From NCBI GenBank assembly GCA_904502245.1, contig CAJGDN010000004.1, positions 1 to 34,346 on the forward strand: 34,346 nt of DNA, written 5' to 3'. The translations under genes and the position numbers were made by a program. Source of the stretch: an uncultured Alphaproteobacteria bacterium (GTDB lineage: Bacteria > Pseudomonadota > Alphaproteobacteria > Rs-D84). This document shows positions 8,428 to 15,692 of this stretch, in pieces. The notes under the pieces are model-generated. The model had not been told where the DNA came from. It made no database searches and saw only the letters and a list, made by a program, of their open reading frames with translations. Every line of letters starts with the position of its first letter. Position 1 is the first letter of the stretch.

Positions 8428-9948
8428 ATGTTTACGATAAAAGGCAAAACATGTGATTGGGAATTGGTAATTGGGCTGGAAACACATATCGAAGTATTGT
8501 CCAATTCTAAATTATTCAGTGGCGCATCTGCCGACTATAACCCAACTGTTTCACCCAACACCCAGGTTTCAATGGTTGACGTTGCAATGCCTGGTATGTT
8601 GCCGGTACTGAACGAATACTGTGTTGAACAGGCCATAAAAATGGGTCTGGGGCTGAACGCTGAAATTTCACGCACCAGTCGTTTTGCCCGTAAACAATAC
8701 TTCTACCCTGACCTGCCCCAGGGATATCAGATTTCACAACCGGCTGATGAAGCGCCAGTTGTTGGCCGTGGTTGGGTTGAAATCATGGGCGACGACGGCA
8801 ACCCAAAGAAAATTTTAATTGAACGCGCACATTTGGAACAAGACGCCGGTAAATTAAAACATGACGTACATCCAACAAAATCCTTTGCTGATTATAACCG
8901 CACCGGTGTCGCACTGTTAGAAATAGTTACATATTTAAACACAAAAGATCCAGAAAACCGTTCATACATCTCGTCCCCAGACGAAGCTGAACGTTATCTG
9001 CGTGAAATTCGTGAAATCGCACGCGCACTGGGTGTATCCAAGGCAAACATGGAAGAAGGTTCAATGCGTGCAGACGTTAATGTATCCGTACGCCCTGTTG
9101 GTTCAACCGAATTCCGCACCCGCACAGAAACAAAAAACATGGTGTCATTTAAATTTATTAAATCCGCCATTGAATATGAGGCACGCCGTCAAATCGAAAT
9201 ATATGAAAACGGTGGCACAGTTTCCCAGGATACAATGCGCTATCACCAGGGCGAAGGTGTAACATCCGTAATGCGCAGCAAAGAAGACGCACTGGATTAT
9301 CGTTATTTCCCAGACCCAGACCTGTTGCCAATTGAAATTTCAGACGAACAAATTGAACGCATACGCAGCACCATGCCTGAATTACCATCCGCAACACGCG
9401 CGCGCTATACGCATGAATTCGGGCTGTCCGAATATGATGCAGCGCGTCTGACCGAAACAACGGACATATCACGCTGGTATGATTCCGCAGTTGACGGCAA
9501 CGCAAAACGCGCCAAAGGAATTGCGAACTGGATGATTTCAGAATTATTTGCGCACCCAGAAAATTGGGACGTAAAAAACGAAAAATCTGGCATCGTTGAT
9601 GACATGCGAATCATCACGCCATCTGATTTGGCAGACCTGGTTGACATGATTGGCGAAAACACAATTAATGGCAAACAGGCCAAAGAAATATTCATCAAAA
9701 TGTTAGATGGCGAGAGTGGCACCCCACGTGAAATCGCAGATAAATTTGGCATGAAACAAATGACCGACACCGGCGCGATTGAAGCCATTGTTGACGAAGT
9801 AATTGCCGCCAACCCACCCCAGGTTGAACAATATAAATCTGGCAAAGTTGGCTTACTTGGATTCTTTGTTGGAAACGTCATGAAGAAGACTGGCGGCACT
9901 GCAAACCCAGCGGTTGTAAACGAAATTTTGCGTAATAAACTTGCATAA
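8428..9948 (+). CDS. gatB: Asp/Glu-tRNA amidotransferase subunit B
   Basis: 506 aa. GatB binds the misacylated tRNA and activates its side-chain carboxylate with ATP. Family blocks seen are ELVIGLETHIEVLSNSKLFS near the N-terminus, ARKQYFYPDLPQGYQISQ (residues about 91-108), the AHLEQDAGK zinc-site-like segment, SMRADVNVSVRP, TKNMVSFKFIKSAIEYE and DYRYFPDPDLLP. The C-terminal YqeY-like tail contains NPPQVEQYKSGK...GFFVGNVMKKTGG. A purine-rich site (AAGGGAAAAAG) precedes the start. The interposed antisense tRNA means gatB may have its own promoter or be read through from gatA. Confidence 0.97.
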   Translation: MFTIKGKTCDWELVIGLETHIEVLSNSKLFSGASADYNPTVSPNTQVSMVDVAMPGMLPVLNEYCVEQAIKMGLGLNAEISRTSRFARKQYFYPDLPQGYQISQPADEAPVVGRGWVEIMGDDGNPKKILIERAHLEQDAGKLKHDVHPTKSFADYNRTGVALLEIVTYLNTKDPENRSYISSPDEAERYLREIREIARALGVSKANMEEGSMRADVNVSVRPVGSTEFRTRTETKNMVSFKFIKSAIEYEARRQIEIYENGGTVSQDTMRYHQGEGVTSVMRSKEDALDYRYFPDPDLLPIEISDEQIERIRSTMPELPSATRARYTHEFGLSEYDAARLTETTDISRWYDSAVDGNAKRAKGIANWMISELFAHPENWDVKNEKSGIVDDMRIITPSDLADLVDMIGENTINGKQAKEIFIKMLDGESGTPREIADKFGMKQMTDTGAIEAIVDEVIAANPPQVEQYKSGKVGLLGFFVGNVMKKTGGTANPAVVNEILRNKLA

Positions 9949-9964
9949 CAAAAAAGGAAAAAAA

Positions 9965-10147
9965 ATGGTACAAATTATCAAAATTATAGAAGACAACATC
10001 TTATTCGGTGTAAAATATGGTCTGGTCGTTATTCCAGAACCACAAAACACAGTGCCACAACACCTGTTAAAATACAAAGCGGCACAGGCAAAGGCGAAAA
10101 AATGCCGCACAAATAAAATAAATAATCAACGCACAAGAAAAAAATAA
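9965..10147 (+). CDS. Tiny basic protein, unknown
   Basis: 60 aa from the ATG at 9965, chosen because AAAAAGGA lies 7-12 nt upstream; an earlier start would overlap gatB. The N-terminal half is hydrophobic and ordered-looking (MVQIIKIIEDNILFGVKYGL), the C-terminal third is dense in Lys/Arg (KAAQAKAKKCRTNKINNQRT), as in nucleic-acid-binding tails. No family is recognised. It follows gatB by 16 nt. It could be a genuine small protein or a chance frame; the ribosome site and close spacing favour the former. Confidence 0.5.
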   Translation: MVQIIKIIEDNILFGVKYGLVVIPEPQNTVPQHLLKYKAAQAKAKKCRTNKINNQRTRKK

Positions 10148-10170
10148 GAATGATTATAACTGATTACTTA

Positions 10171-10346
10171 AAAGAATAGTTTATCAACCTGCAACAAAAA
10201 ATGTGTACAGACATGGCTGGCATTAATCGCAAATTGGCCAGGTTGCAGGTTGAATCAGATAAAAAATTGCACGGAAATGCATATCACAAAAACATGCACC
10301 GCATGCTTTAAAAAAGCATAAAAAACAGATAAACAAAACTATTCTT
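10171..10346. other. Nested inverted-repeat element, possible structured RNA
   Basis: Outer perfect 12-bp inverted repeat AAAGAATAGTTT (10171-10182) / AAACTATTCTTT (10335-10346). Inside, a second perfect 12-bp repeat TCAACCTGCAAC (10184-10195) / GTTGCAGGTTGA (10242-10253), extended by CTGG (10217-10220) / CCAG (10238-10241), which stacks directly on it. Further hairpins are TGCAT/ATGCA (10278-10298) and ATGCTTT/AAAGCAT (10303-10319). The whole can fold as a closing stem with a multibranched interior. It could be a non-coding RNA, an mRNA leader or intercistronic structure, or a MITE-like element with terminal inverted repeats; I see no clear target-site duplication. Confidence 0.5.
10201..10311 (+). 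CDS. Doubtful 36-aa ORF inside the inverted-repeat element
   Basis: ATG to TAA, starting MCTDMAGINRKLARLQVESD and rich in Lys, Arg and His. There is no convincing ribosome site upstream (ACCTGCAACAAAAA). It overlaps stems of the inverted-repeat element, so either the RNA structure or the peptide may be incidental. Reported because its composition resembles the two flanking small ORFs. Confidence 0.2.
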   Translation: MCTDMAGINRKLARLQVESDKKLHGNAYHKNMHRML

Positions 10347-10389
10347 TACACACGAACCAGAAAGAAAGAAATCGTAAAAAGGTTCAAAA

Positions 10390-10563
10390 ATGTATTCAGA
10401 CTCGATTGTTTCAATTTTGCGTGATATGGCAACATCCGAGGCACGCTCGAAAATAAAAGCACGCGAAGAAAAATATCAGCGACAATATGCCATGCGTGCT
10501 TTTAATACGCACAAAAAACAAATAAACAAAAAAATTATTAACACACGAACAAAGCACAAATAA
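10390..10563 (+). CDS. Tiny basic protein, unknown
   Basis: 57 aa (MYSDSIVSILRDMATSEARS at the start), with AAAAAGG about 8 nt before the ATG. The middle is predicted helical and charged (KIKAREEKYQRQYAMRAF) and the tail is almost entirely Lys/Arg/Asn/Thr. No family is recognised. The stop is 1 nt before the miaB ATG, which suggests translational coupling and argues that this frame is real. Below the length usually listed by ORF finders. Confidence 0.5.
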   Translation: MYSDSIVSILRDMATSEARSKIKAREEKYQRQYAMRAFNTHKKQINKKIINTRTKHK

Positions 10564-10564
10564 C

Positions 10565-11863
10565 ATGAAAAAATTTTTTATCCAAACCTTTGGCTGTCAA
10601 ATGAATGTTTATGATGGATGGCGCATTGCACGAATGCTGGAACATCGTGGATTAACACAAACAGACAACGTCGCTGACGCAGACATCATAATTCTAAACA
10701 CTTGTGCAGTACGCGCCAAAGCAACAGACAAGGTTTTTTCTGCCCTGGGGCGTATCAGACGCGCAAAAAAGCCAAACGCCCTGTTTGGGATTGTCGGATG
10801 CGTTGCACGCGAAGCCGGCGCCAATGCTTTCCGTCGAATTCCAGAATTAAATTTCGTCCTGGGTCCACAAAGTTATCACAAATTGCCAGAAATTCTGGAC
10901 GATCCCGATTCGCGCTTACTGGACATTAACCTGGGCGGACTGGAAAAATTTGATTCCCTGCCCCAATTGGAAAAATCACCGCGTATTGCATACATACCAA
11001 TCCAAGAAGGCTGCAATCACTGTTGCACATACTGCATTGTTCCATACACACGCGGCCGTGAAATTTCACGTTCATTCGAATCGGTTATGCATGACACAAT
11101 TCACGCAGCCCAAACTGGTGCAATTGAAATTTGTTTTCTGGGACAAAATGTAAATGGATATAAACACACCGACGAAAACGGAAAACTATACCGCCTGTCA
11201 GACTTAATACGCGAAACTGCAAAAATCCCAGAAATCATGCGTATACGATTTACATCCAGTTACCCAACAGAAATGACAGATGACCTGATTTCGATGTTTG
11301 CAACCGAACCAAAATTACTGCCATTTTTAAACATGCCTATACAAAGTGGCTCACAAAATGTGTTATCGCGCATGAACCGTCCATATACATTGGAACTGTA
11401 TTGCGACATAATAAATAAATTAAAACAGGCACGCCCTGACATTCAAATTTCATCAGACTTTATTGTTGGATTCCCAGGCGAATCCGATTCAGATTTTGAC
11501 GACACAATGAAGATTGCACAAAAAATAAAGTACATAAATTCATATTCATTTAAATATTCACCACGTCCACACACTGGCGCCGCATTAATGTCAGATCAAA
11601 TCCCAGAAAATATCAAGGCAGAACGTCTGGCAAAACTGGATGCATATTTAAACGAAGTTCAACGCGAATTCAACATTTCATGCATTGATAAAACATTGTC
11701 CTGCCTGCTAGAAGGCCCTGACAAAACTGGCAAGCATTTAATTTATCGCACACCATACATGCAACCATGTATTGTTGAATATCGTGAAAACGCACCAGAA
11801 TTAACAGACATAATTATCACAGACGCAAACAAAGCATGTTTGCGTGGCAAATTCAAAATCTAG
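10565..11863 (+). CDS. miaB: tRNA-2-methylthio-N6-isopentenyladenosine methylthiotransferase MiaB
   Basis: 432 aa. Radical-SAM enzyme adding the 2-methylthio group to i6A37 of tRNAs reading codons starting with U. The N-terminal UPF0004 domain has three auxiliary-cluster cysteines (about C11 in FGCQMNVYD, C47 in NTCAVR, C79 in GCVARE). The radical-SAM CX3CX2C is EGCNHCCTYCIVPYTRGRE (about C150, C154, C157). The central part includes LGQNVNGYK and SSDFIVGFPGE; a TRAM-like C-terminus follows. The N-terminal spacing favours MiaB over RimO or MtaB. No strong ribosome site is seen, consistent with coupling to the small ORF ending 1 nt upstream. Its stop overlaps the convergent barrel gene. Confidence 0.95.
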   Translation: MKKFFIQTFGCQMNVYDGWRIARMLEHRGLTQTDNVADADIIILNTCAVRAKATDKVFSALGRIRRAKKPNALFGIVGCVAREAGANAFRRIPELNFVLGPQSYHKLPEILDDPDSRLLDINLGGLEKFDSLPQLEKSPRIAYIPIQEGCNHCCTYCIVPYTRGREISRSFESVMHDTIHAAQTGAIEICFLGQNVNGYKHTDENGKLYRLSDLIRETAKIPEIMRIRFTSSYPTEMTDDLISMFATEPKLLPFLNMPIQSGSQNVLSRMNRPYTLELYCDIINKLKQARPDIQISSDFIVGFPGESDSDFDDTMKIAQKIKYINSYSFKYSPRPHTGAALMSDQIPENIKAERLAKLDAYLNEVQREFNISCIDKTLSCLLEGPDKTGKHLIYRTPYMQPCIVEYRENAPELTDIIITDANKACLRGKFKI

Positions 11864-13377
11864 AATAAAAACCGCGCATTCAATGATAATTTATACGTCA
11901 TAACATCAAACATGCGAACCGCATCAATTTTTGCATTACCGCCAATCATATCCATATAAGACACAAACCCTACACTGGCATGCATTCCAATATCTGAATC
12001 TGTGTTTATATCCGCACCAAAAAGATAATTATACTTTATCCCCATCATATCAAATTCATACCCAAGCATTACACCCGAATAAAAATTAGAATCAAAATCA
12101 ACAATATCAACCACGCTATAAGCATTAATATTTAAACCAAAATAAGCATCCAAATAAAAAGAATCGGTCAAATCAAACCTATACGCAACATCCGTTTTTA
12201 AATATCCCTGCATCACATCTGGATTTTCATACATTCTATTTTCATAGAACACATTGCCAATATCTGTATCTTGATACAATACCCCACCCAAAACACGCAT
12301 CATTATATTATCATTCAAATTCCATAATACAGATAAATCCACACCATATAAATTCCCCGTATAATCATCATAATCAGAATCATATTTTATCTTGCCAAGT
12401 CTAAGTCCAACCCCAATATTCAACCCCGACAAAACATTTTCACGCACACCGATACCAATACCATACGAATAAAAGTCTTCTGACATTACACCCAACACAT
12501 CAGAGAACAAACCCTCAGCATAATCAAAATAATTTAAAGCATTTAAGATTTTAAGTGGTCGCACCAAGTTTTCGCTATTAAAACGCGCACTATGATTCAG
12601 CACACGATTAAAAGAATTCATATCACTGACAGAATCCAACGCATGCAACAATTTATCATTTGGATTCCTTTTGCGTAATAAATTCAAGAATCGTCCCTTA
12701 TCGTTACTAAAAACCTTTGCATAATCATATTCACGATGGCGTTCAAAATACAAATCACCATTACGCATTACTGCAACATCTGCAAACAAAGGATTTAAGT
12801 TATTTGTAATCAAATAAACCCCTCCTGTTCCTGATACACCTGTTATAAACGGCACATCATACAACGCACTAATATCATCAGCGACCAAGAAAACATCACC
12901 ACGTAATTCAACATTTTCCAAATTCTTTTCTAACGCTTCATTAACAACCAAAACCGAATCACTTAATATAAGTTTATCAGCTTCATCGGCAAAATTTATT
13001 AACGCATTTAATTGCAACATATTTGCATCATCAACCAACACAGAATACGGGACATTAAAATCAATATACACCATATCATTTGCATCAGAAATTTTCTGAA
13101 TAATCTGCGCATGACTCCCTAATTCAAATACAGAATTTACATCCGCATGATTTTCAATGATTAAAGTTGTATTATCATTCAAGACAACATTTGTTTTTAA
13201 CAGCCCATTATTTTCTATTTCAACAACCCCAGAAACATGTAACGAATCAGGCATATAATAATCAGCATTTTCAATAACAAAATCATGTGAAACAAATTTA
13301 TCGCCACTAATCACACCCGACCATGCATCATGCACAGCAAACAAAACATAAACAAAAAGAAGCAATAAACATCTCAT
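11860..13377 (-). CDS. Autotransporter-like outer-membrane beta-barrel protein
   Basis: 505 aa. Residues 1-20 (MRCLLLLFVYVLFAVHDAWS) are a signal peptide. Residues about 21-220 are rich in Asn, Asp, Val and short strands (a beta-solenoid-like passenger, small for an autotransporter). From about 290 to the end there are alternating hydrophobic/polar strands with repeated Gly-aromatic patterns, ending SLNARFLF, the C-terminal Phe expected for a BAM-assembled barrel. The linker with LHALDSVSDMNSFNRVLNHS resembles the helical segment before autotransporter barrels. No protease or adhesin motif is seen. Its stop overlaps the miaB stop tail to tail. A TATACT box lies only 8 nt before its ATG. Confidence 0.72.
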   Translation of the reverse strand: MRCLLLLFVYVLFAVHDAWSGVISGDKFVSHDFVIENADYYMPDSLHVSGVVEIENNGLLKTNVVLNDNTTLIIENHADVNSVFELGSHAQIIQKISDANDMVYIDFNVPYSVLVDDANMLQLNALINFADEADKLILSDSVLVVNEALEKNLENVELRGDVFLVADDISALYDVPFITGVSGTGGVYLITNNLNPLFADVAVMRNGDLYFERHREYDYAKVFSNDKGRFLNLLRKRNPNDKLLHALDSVSDMNSFNRVLNHSARFNSENLVRPLKILNALNYFDYAEGLFSDVLGVMSEDFYSYGIGIGVRENVLSGLNIGVGLRLGKIKYDSDYDDYTGNLYGVDLSVLWNLNDNIMMRVLGGVLYQDTDIGNVFYENRMYENPDVMQGYLKTDVAYRFDLTDSFYLDAYFGLNINAYSVVDIVDFDSNFYSGVMLGYEFDMMGIKYNYLFGADINTDSDIGMHASVGFVSYMDMIGGNAKIDAVRMFDVMTYKLSLNARFLF

Positions 13378-13385
13378 ACCCGACC

Positions 13386-13391
13386 AGTATA
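13386..13391 (-). promoter_or_regulatory. -10 box very close to barrel gene start
   Basis: Minus-strand TATACT ends 8 nt before the ATG at 13377, so initiation would leave a leader of about 2 nt. A weak TTTGTT lies 16 nt further upstream. No Shine-Dalgarno can fit in such a leader. Confidence 0.4.
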
Positions 13392-13422
13392 TAAGAATAT
13401 TTTCTTAAACAAAGGACAAAAT

Positions 13423-13453
13423 AAATCGCCCAGTTTTTTTCCACGGGCGATTT
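13423..13453 (-). terminator. Terminator of SodC-like lipoprotein gene
   Basis: 9-bp stem AAATCGCCC (13423-13431) / GGGCGATTT (13445-13453), 13-nt loop, lying 19-49 nt downstream of the lipoprotein stop on the minus strand and followed by ATTTTGT. Confidence 0.65.
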
Positions 13454-13471
13454 TTATTGGGACAGGGAATA

Positions 13472-14029
13472 TTATTTTTCTAACTTACCCCACCCTGCCT
13501 TATATCCACCATCACGTTCCAGATAGATATTAGCACCATTCAACTGGGCGGCACTAATACCATGAATCATATAAGTCTGATCCAAACGGCCACTCATTCC
13601 TGTCTGCAACATAGGCAAATGAACATTCATTTTTTTTGAATTGTTACAACATTTTGCATCGTTATAACACATATCGCATTGATATACTTTTAAGTTATAT
13701 TGGACACCCGGACGCATATCTTTCAGATCAACCATCATTTTCAAACCATTGTCTGTTTCCTTGAATTTAATATGCCCCATTTTTGATTCACCACCATTGC
13801 TGCTATGGGTATACATTTTTGCATAAACTGAATTAACATCCGCGTTTTCAGTTGTCTGATAAACAACGATTGTATCAGATTCAATAACTTCGACAGCCTG
13901 TGGGTTATTACGCATCATTTTTTTATGATGTTGTTTTTTCCCCGGGCAATCCATCATACAACCCGACAGAACTGCCATCGCCGCCATCAAAGACGCAAAC
14001 GTTAACATTTTTTTAGCTGGATTTTTCAT
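13472..14029 (-). CDS. SodC-like lipoprotein lacking metal ligands
   Basis: 185 aa. N-terminal lipoprotein signal with lipobox LSGC (Cys about 24), preceded by AAGGAG. After a His/Lys/Met-rich linker (KKQHHKKMMRNN) the sequence follows the Cu/Zn superoxide dismutase order: a strand block GHIKFKETDNGLKMMVDLKD, then RPGVQYNLKVYQCDMC where SodC proteins have PG-x-HGFHIHE-x(3)-C, and the tail GGYKAGWGKLEK where they have GG-x-R-x-ACG-x-I. The copper-binding HxH is replaced by N-x-K and no GPHxNP zinc loop is seen. So the fold is plausible but dismutase activity is not. Likely anchored to a periplasmic membrane face. Confidence 0.6.
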   Translation of the reverse strand: MKNPAKKMLTFASLMAAMAVLSGCMMDCPGKKQHHKKMMRNNPQAVEVIESDTIVVYQTTENADVNSVYAKMYTHSSNGGESKMGHIKFKETDNGLKMMVDLKDMRPGVQYNLKVYQCDMCYNDAKCCNNSKKMNVHLPMLQTGMSGRLDQTYMIHGISAAQLNGANIYLERDGGYKAGWGKLEK

Positions 14030-14221
14030 TTGTTTCTCCTTTTATGTTCCTTTGTGGTTACACAGATATACTTTACAATATTTTTTTATCAATTACCCCA
14101 GGTTTGAATCCCTAGGATTCCCCGGAAATCATGCGTATAGAACGAATTGACATCAATCCTGTAACACATACAAATTAAACATGATAGCATGCATAACGCA
14201 TACAACAAAAGGAGAGAGAAA

Positions 14222-14578
14222 ATGTATGAATTAATACAACGTCTGATTGCATTCAAATACGCATGCAAAGTAAACCATTGGTCGACAGACAACTATTCTA
14301 AACACCTGTTATTTGACCGTTTGACCGAAGACATTGACACGTGGGTCGATGCAATTGCAGAAACATACTTTATGGCCGAAGATAAAAAATCAGTATTTAA
14401 CGCAAACGTACTGAACCCCAAATTTATTAATCGCGATTTGGTAAAATCATGCGAAACAATAATATCCCATCTAGAAGAGTTACAAAATGACGGCGAAACA
14501 AACGAGGGGCTGAACTCTCTACTCAGTGCTATTGAGGAAGGATTTTTAAACAAGCTTGCCCTAGCAAAACTAGCATAA
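14222..14578 (+). CDS. Minimal Dps/ferritin-like protein
   Basis: 118 aa from the ATG at 14222, chosen for GGAGAG about 8 nt upstream; a further upstream in-frame start has none. Shorter than a typical Dps (about 160 aa). The N-terminal helix pair contains NHW (His19) then His28, Asp32, Asp43 and Glu47. The spacing of the last four (4, 11, 4) equals the ferroxidase spacing of Dps (H63, D67, D78, E82 in E. coli, from memory); the first His is 9 rather than 12 residues away. It also recalls small ferritin-like proteins found in phages. A role in iron or oxidative-stress handling is inferred. It stands alone with its own terminator. Confidence 0.65.
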   Translation: MYELIQRLIAFKYACKVNHWSTDNYSKHLLFDRLTEDIDTWVDAIAETYFMAEDKKSVFNANVLNPKFINRDLVKSCETIISHLEELQNDGETNEGLNSLLSAIEEGFLNKLALAKLA

Positions 14579-14587
14579 TAATACGCC

Positions 14588-14613
14588 CCCCGCAACATGC
14601 GGGGAATTTTTTT
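14588..14613 (+). terminator. Rho-independent terminator of Dps-like gene
   Basis: CCCCGC (14588-14593), 5-nt loop, GCGGGG (14599-14604), then AA and a run of seven T, starting 9 nt after the stop. Confidence 0.85.
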
Positions 14614-14628
14614 ATCTTACGAAACACA

Positions 14629-14652
14629 AAAAAAGACGTCCGACTTGGACGC
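14629..14652 (-). terminator. Terminator of outer-membrane barrel gene
   Basis: Minus strand GCGTCC-AAGTC-GGACGT (14636-14652, one G-U pair) followed by a run of T (14628-14634), 20 nt after the barrel stop. Confidence 0.75.
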
Positions 14653-14672
14653 CCTTGGGATTATGATAAAGA

Positions 14673-15287
14673 TTAGAACATAAATCTAATACCAACATCA
14701 CCACCAAAATTATGCAAACCAGAATTGATATCAACATACGTATAACGTGCCGCCACATCAACTGCGAAACGCTCCATATCAAACGTTATCCCCAATGTAC
14801 CCATTGCAGAGAATCGCGTTTCATCTTTGCTATGATGTGGCACCAAATATCCATGACGTTTAACATCAGTCATTGCAATACCCGCACCAACACCAACGAA
14901 TGGACGTACGATTTTATACGAACCAAATTCCATATAATTGTTCCACAACAAGGTCTGCATTTTGGCTTCTACATCAACAGTTCCTGCGCTGCCAAAGCGT
15001 TCAGAATCAGACAATTTGCCAAAATAAGACCATTCGATTTCAGAACGAACCGTATCACAAACTTCCAAACCTAATGCTGCACGTCCCTGAAAGATATAAT
15101 CAGTCATTGATTCTTTGCTGCCATTATATTTATAATTCAGGTTTGAATAGCTCATACCGCCTCTCAATCCAATATATGGGTCCATACCCCACATTTGCCA
15201 GCTGCTGCCCTGGTCTGGATGATTAATACCCGCAAATGCAGGACATGCCATCAGCACCGCCAGTGTTGATAATGCTAACTTTTTCAT
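14673..15287 (-). CDS. Outer-membrane beta-barrel protein (OmpA/porin-like fold)
   Basis: 204 aa from the ATG at 15285-15287, chosen because GGAGAG precedes it and because the resulting N-terminus MKKLALSTLAVLMACPAFAG is a textbook signal peptide (cleavage after AFA). The mature part is an eight-strand-like barrel: strand blocks DPYIGLRGGMSYSNLNYKY, AALGLEVCDTVRSEIEWSYF, VRPFVGVGAGIAMTDV and VDVAARYTYVDI, ending GGDVGIRFMF with terminal Phe. This is the opacity/OmpW/Omp25-like small barrel type common in alphaproteobacteria. No specific function is assigned. Monocistronic with its own terminator. Confidence 0.85.
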   Translation of the reverse strand: MKKLALSTLAVLMACPAFAGINHPDQGSSWQMWGMDPYIGLRGGMSYSNLNYKYNGSKESMTDYIFQGRAALGLEVCDTVRSEIEWSYFGKLSDSERFGSAGTVDVEAKMQTLLWNNYMEFGSYKIVRPFVGVGAGIAMTDVKRHGYLVPHHSKDETRFSAMGTLGITFDMERFAVDVAARYTYVDINSGLHNFGGDVGIRFMF

Positions 15288-15450
15288 TTTCTCTCCTTTT
15301 TGTATTTTTTTTTTACTAAGTTTCATGTCAACAATACAATTCTATCAGCAGAAAATTAAAATTTGCATAGGTATGAATCCCTGTTCTATACACGCTATTT
15401 CTAAGAAAAAATTCCAAACAATTAATAAGACAGCATGGGTAACATAAACT

Positions 15451-15476
15451 AAAAAAACGACCACACATGTGGTCGT
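15451..15476 (-). terminator. Terminator of tRNA-Lys
   Basis: Minus-strand stem ACGACCAC/GTGGTCGT (15457-15476) with a 4-nt loop, followed by a run of T, 7 nt beyond the tRNA 3' end. Confidence 0.85.
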
Positions 15477-15482
15477 ACATTT

Positions 15483-15558
15483 TGGTGGACGCGCAGGGAC
15501 TCGAACCCTGGACCCACTGATTAAGAGTCAGTTGCTCTACCAACTGAGCTACGCATCC
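15483..15558 (-). tRNA. tRNA-Lys (CTT)
   Basis: 76 nt with encoded CCA. Acceptor GGATGCG/CGCGTCC (one G-T pair), D-arm GCTCAGTTGGTAGAGC, anticodon stem-loop CTGAC-TCTTAAT-CAG giving CTT, T-arm with GGTTCGAGTCC. Own promoter and terminator. Confidence 0.97.
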
Positions 15559-15588
15559 AGAACTGTTTTTATTCTTATCAGCGCGATA

Positions 15589-15616
15589 ATTATAACTTTT
15601 TTTCCAGAAAATGCAA
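15589..15616 (-). promoter_or_regulatory. Promoter of tRNA-Lys
   Basis: Minus strand TTGCAT (15611-15616), 16-nt spacer, TATAAT (15589-15594), placing the start about 24 nt upstream of the mature tRNA. Confidence 0.7.
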
Positions 15617-15692
15617 GTTTTTAAATATTGTTTACTTTTATAAAAAATTACATATAAAATAAAAACTTTCAAATAATGGCAAAGGACAAAAT

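Noticed and set aside
10201..10311. 36-aa ORF as a confident gene
   Set aside because: No ribosome site and it overlaps the stems of the inverted-repeat element; kept only as a low-confidence feature.
10171..10346. tmRNA, SRP RNA, 6S RNA or RNase P identity
   Set aside because: None of the hallmark motifs is present (no tRNA-like CCA end, no GGAA tetraloop SRP arm, no long rod with one central bubble).
14101..14120. GGTTTGAATCCC resembling a tRNA T-arm, with GAATCC/GGATTC hairpin
   Set aside because: No acceptor, D- or anticodon arm can be found around it; too little to call a tRNA remnant or an attachment site.
15350..15372. GGTATGAATCCC resembling a second T-arm
   Set aside because: Single short motif with no surrounding cloverleaf; probably chance.
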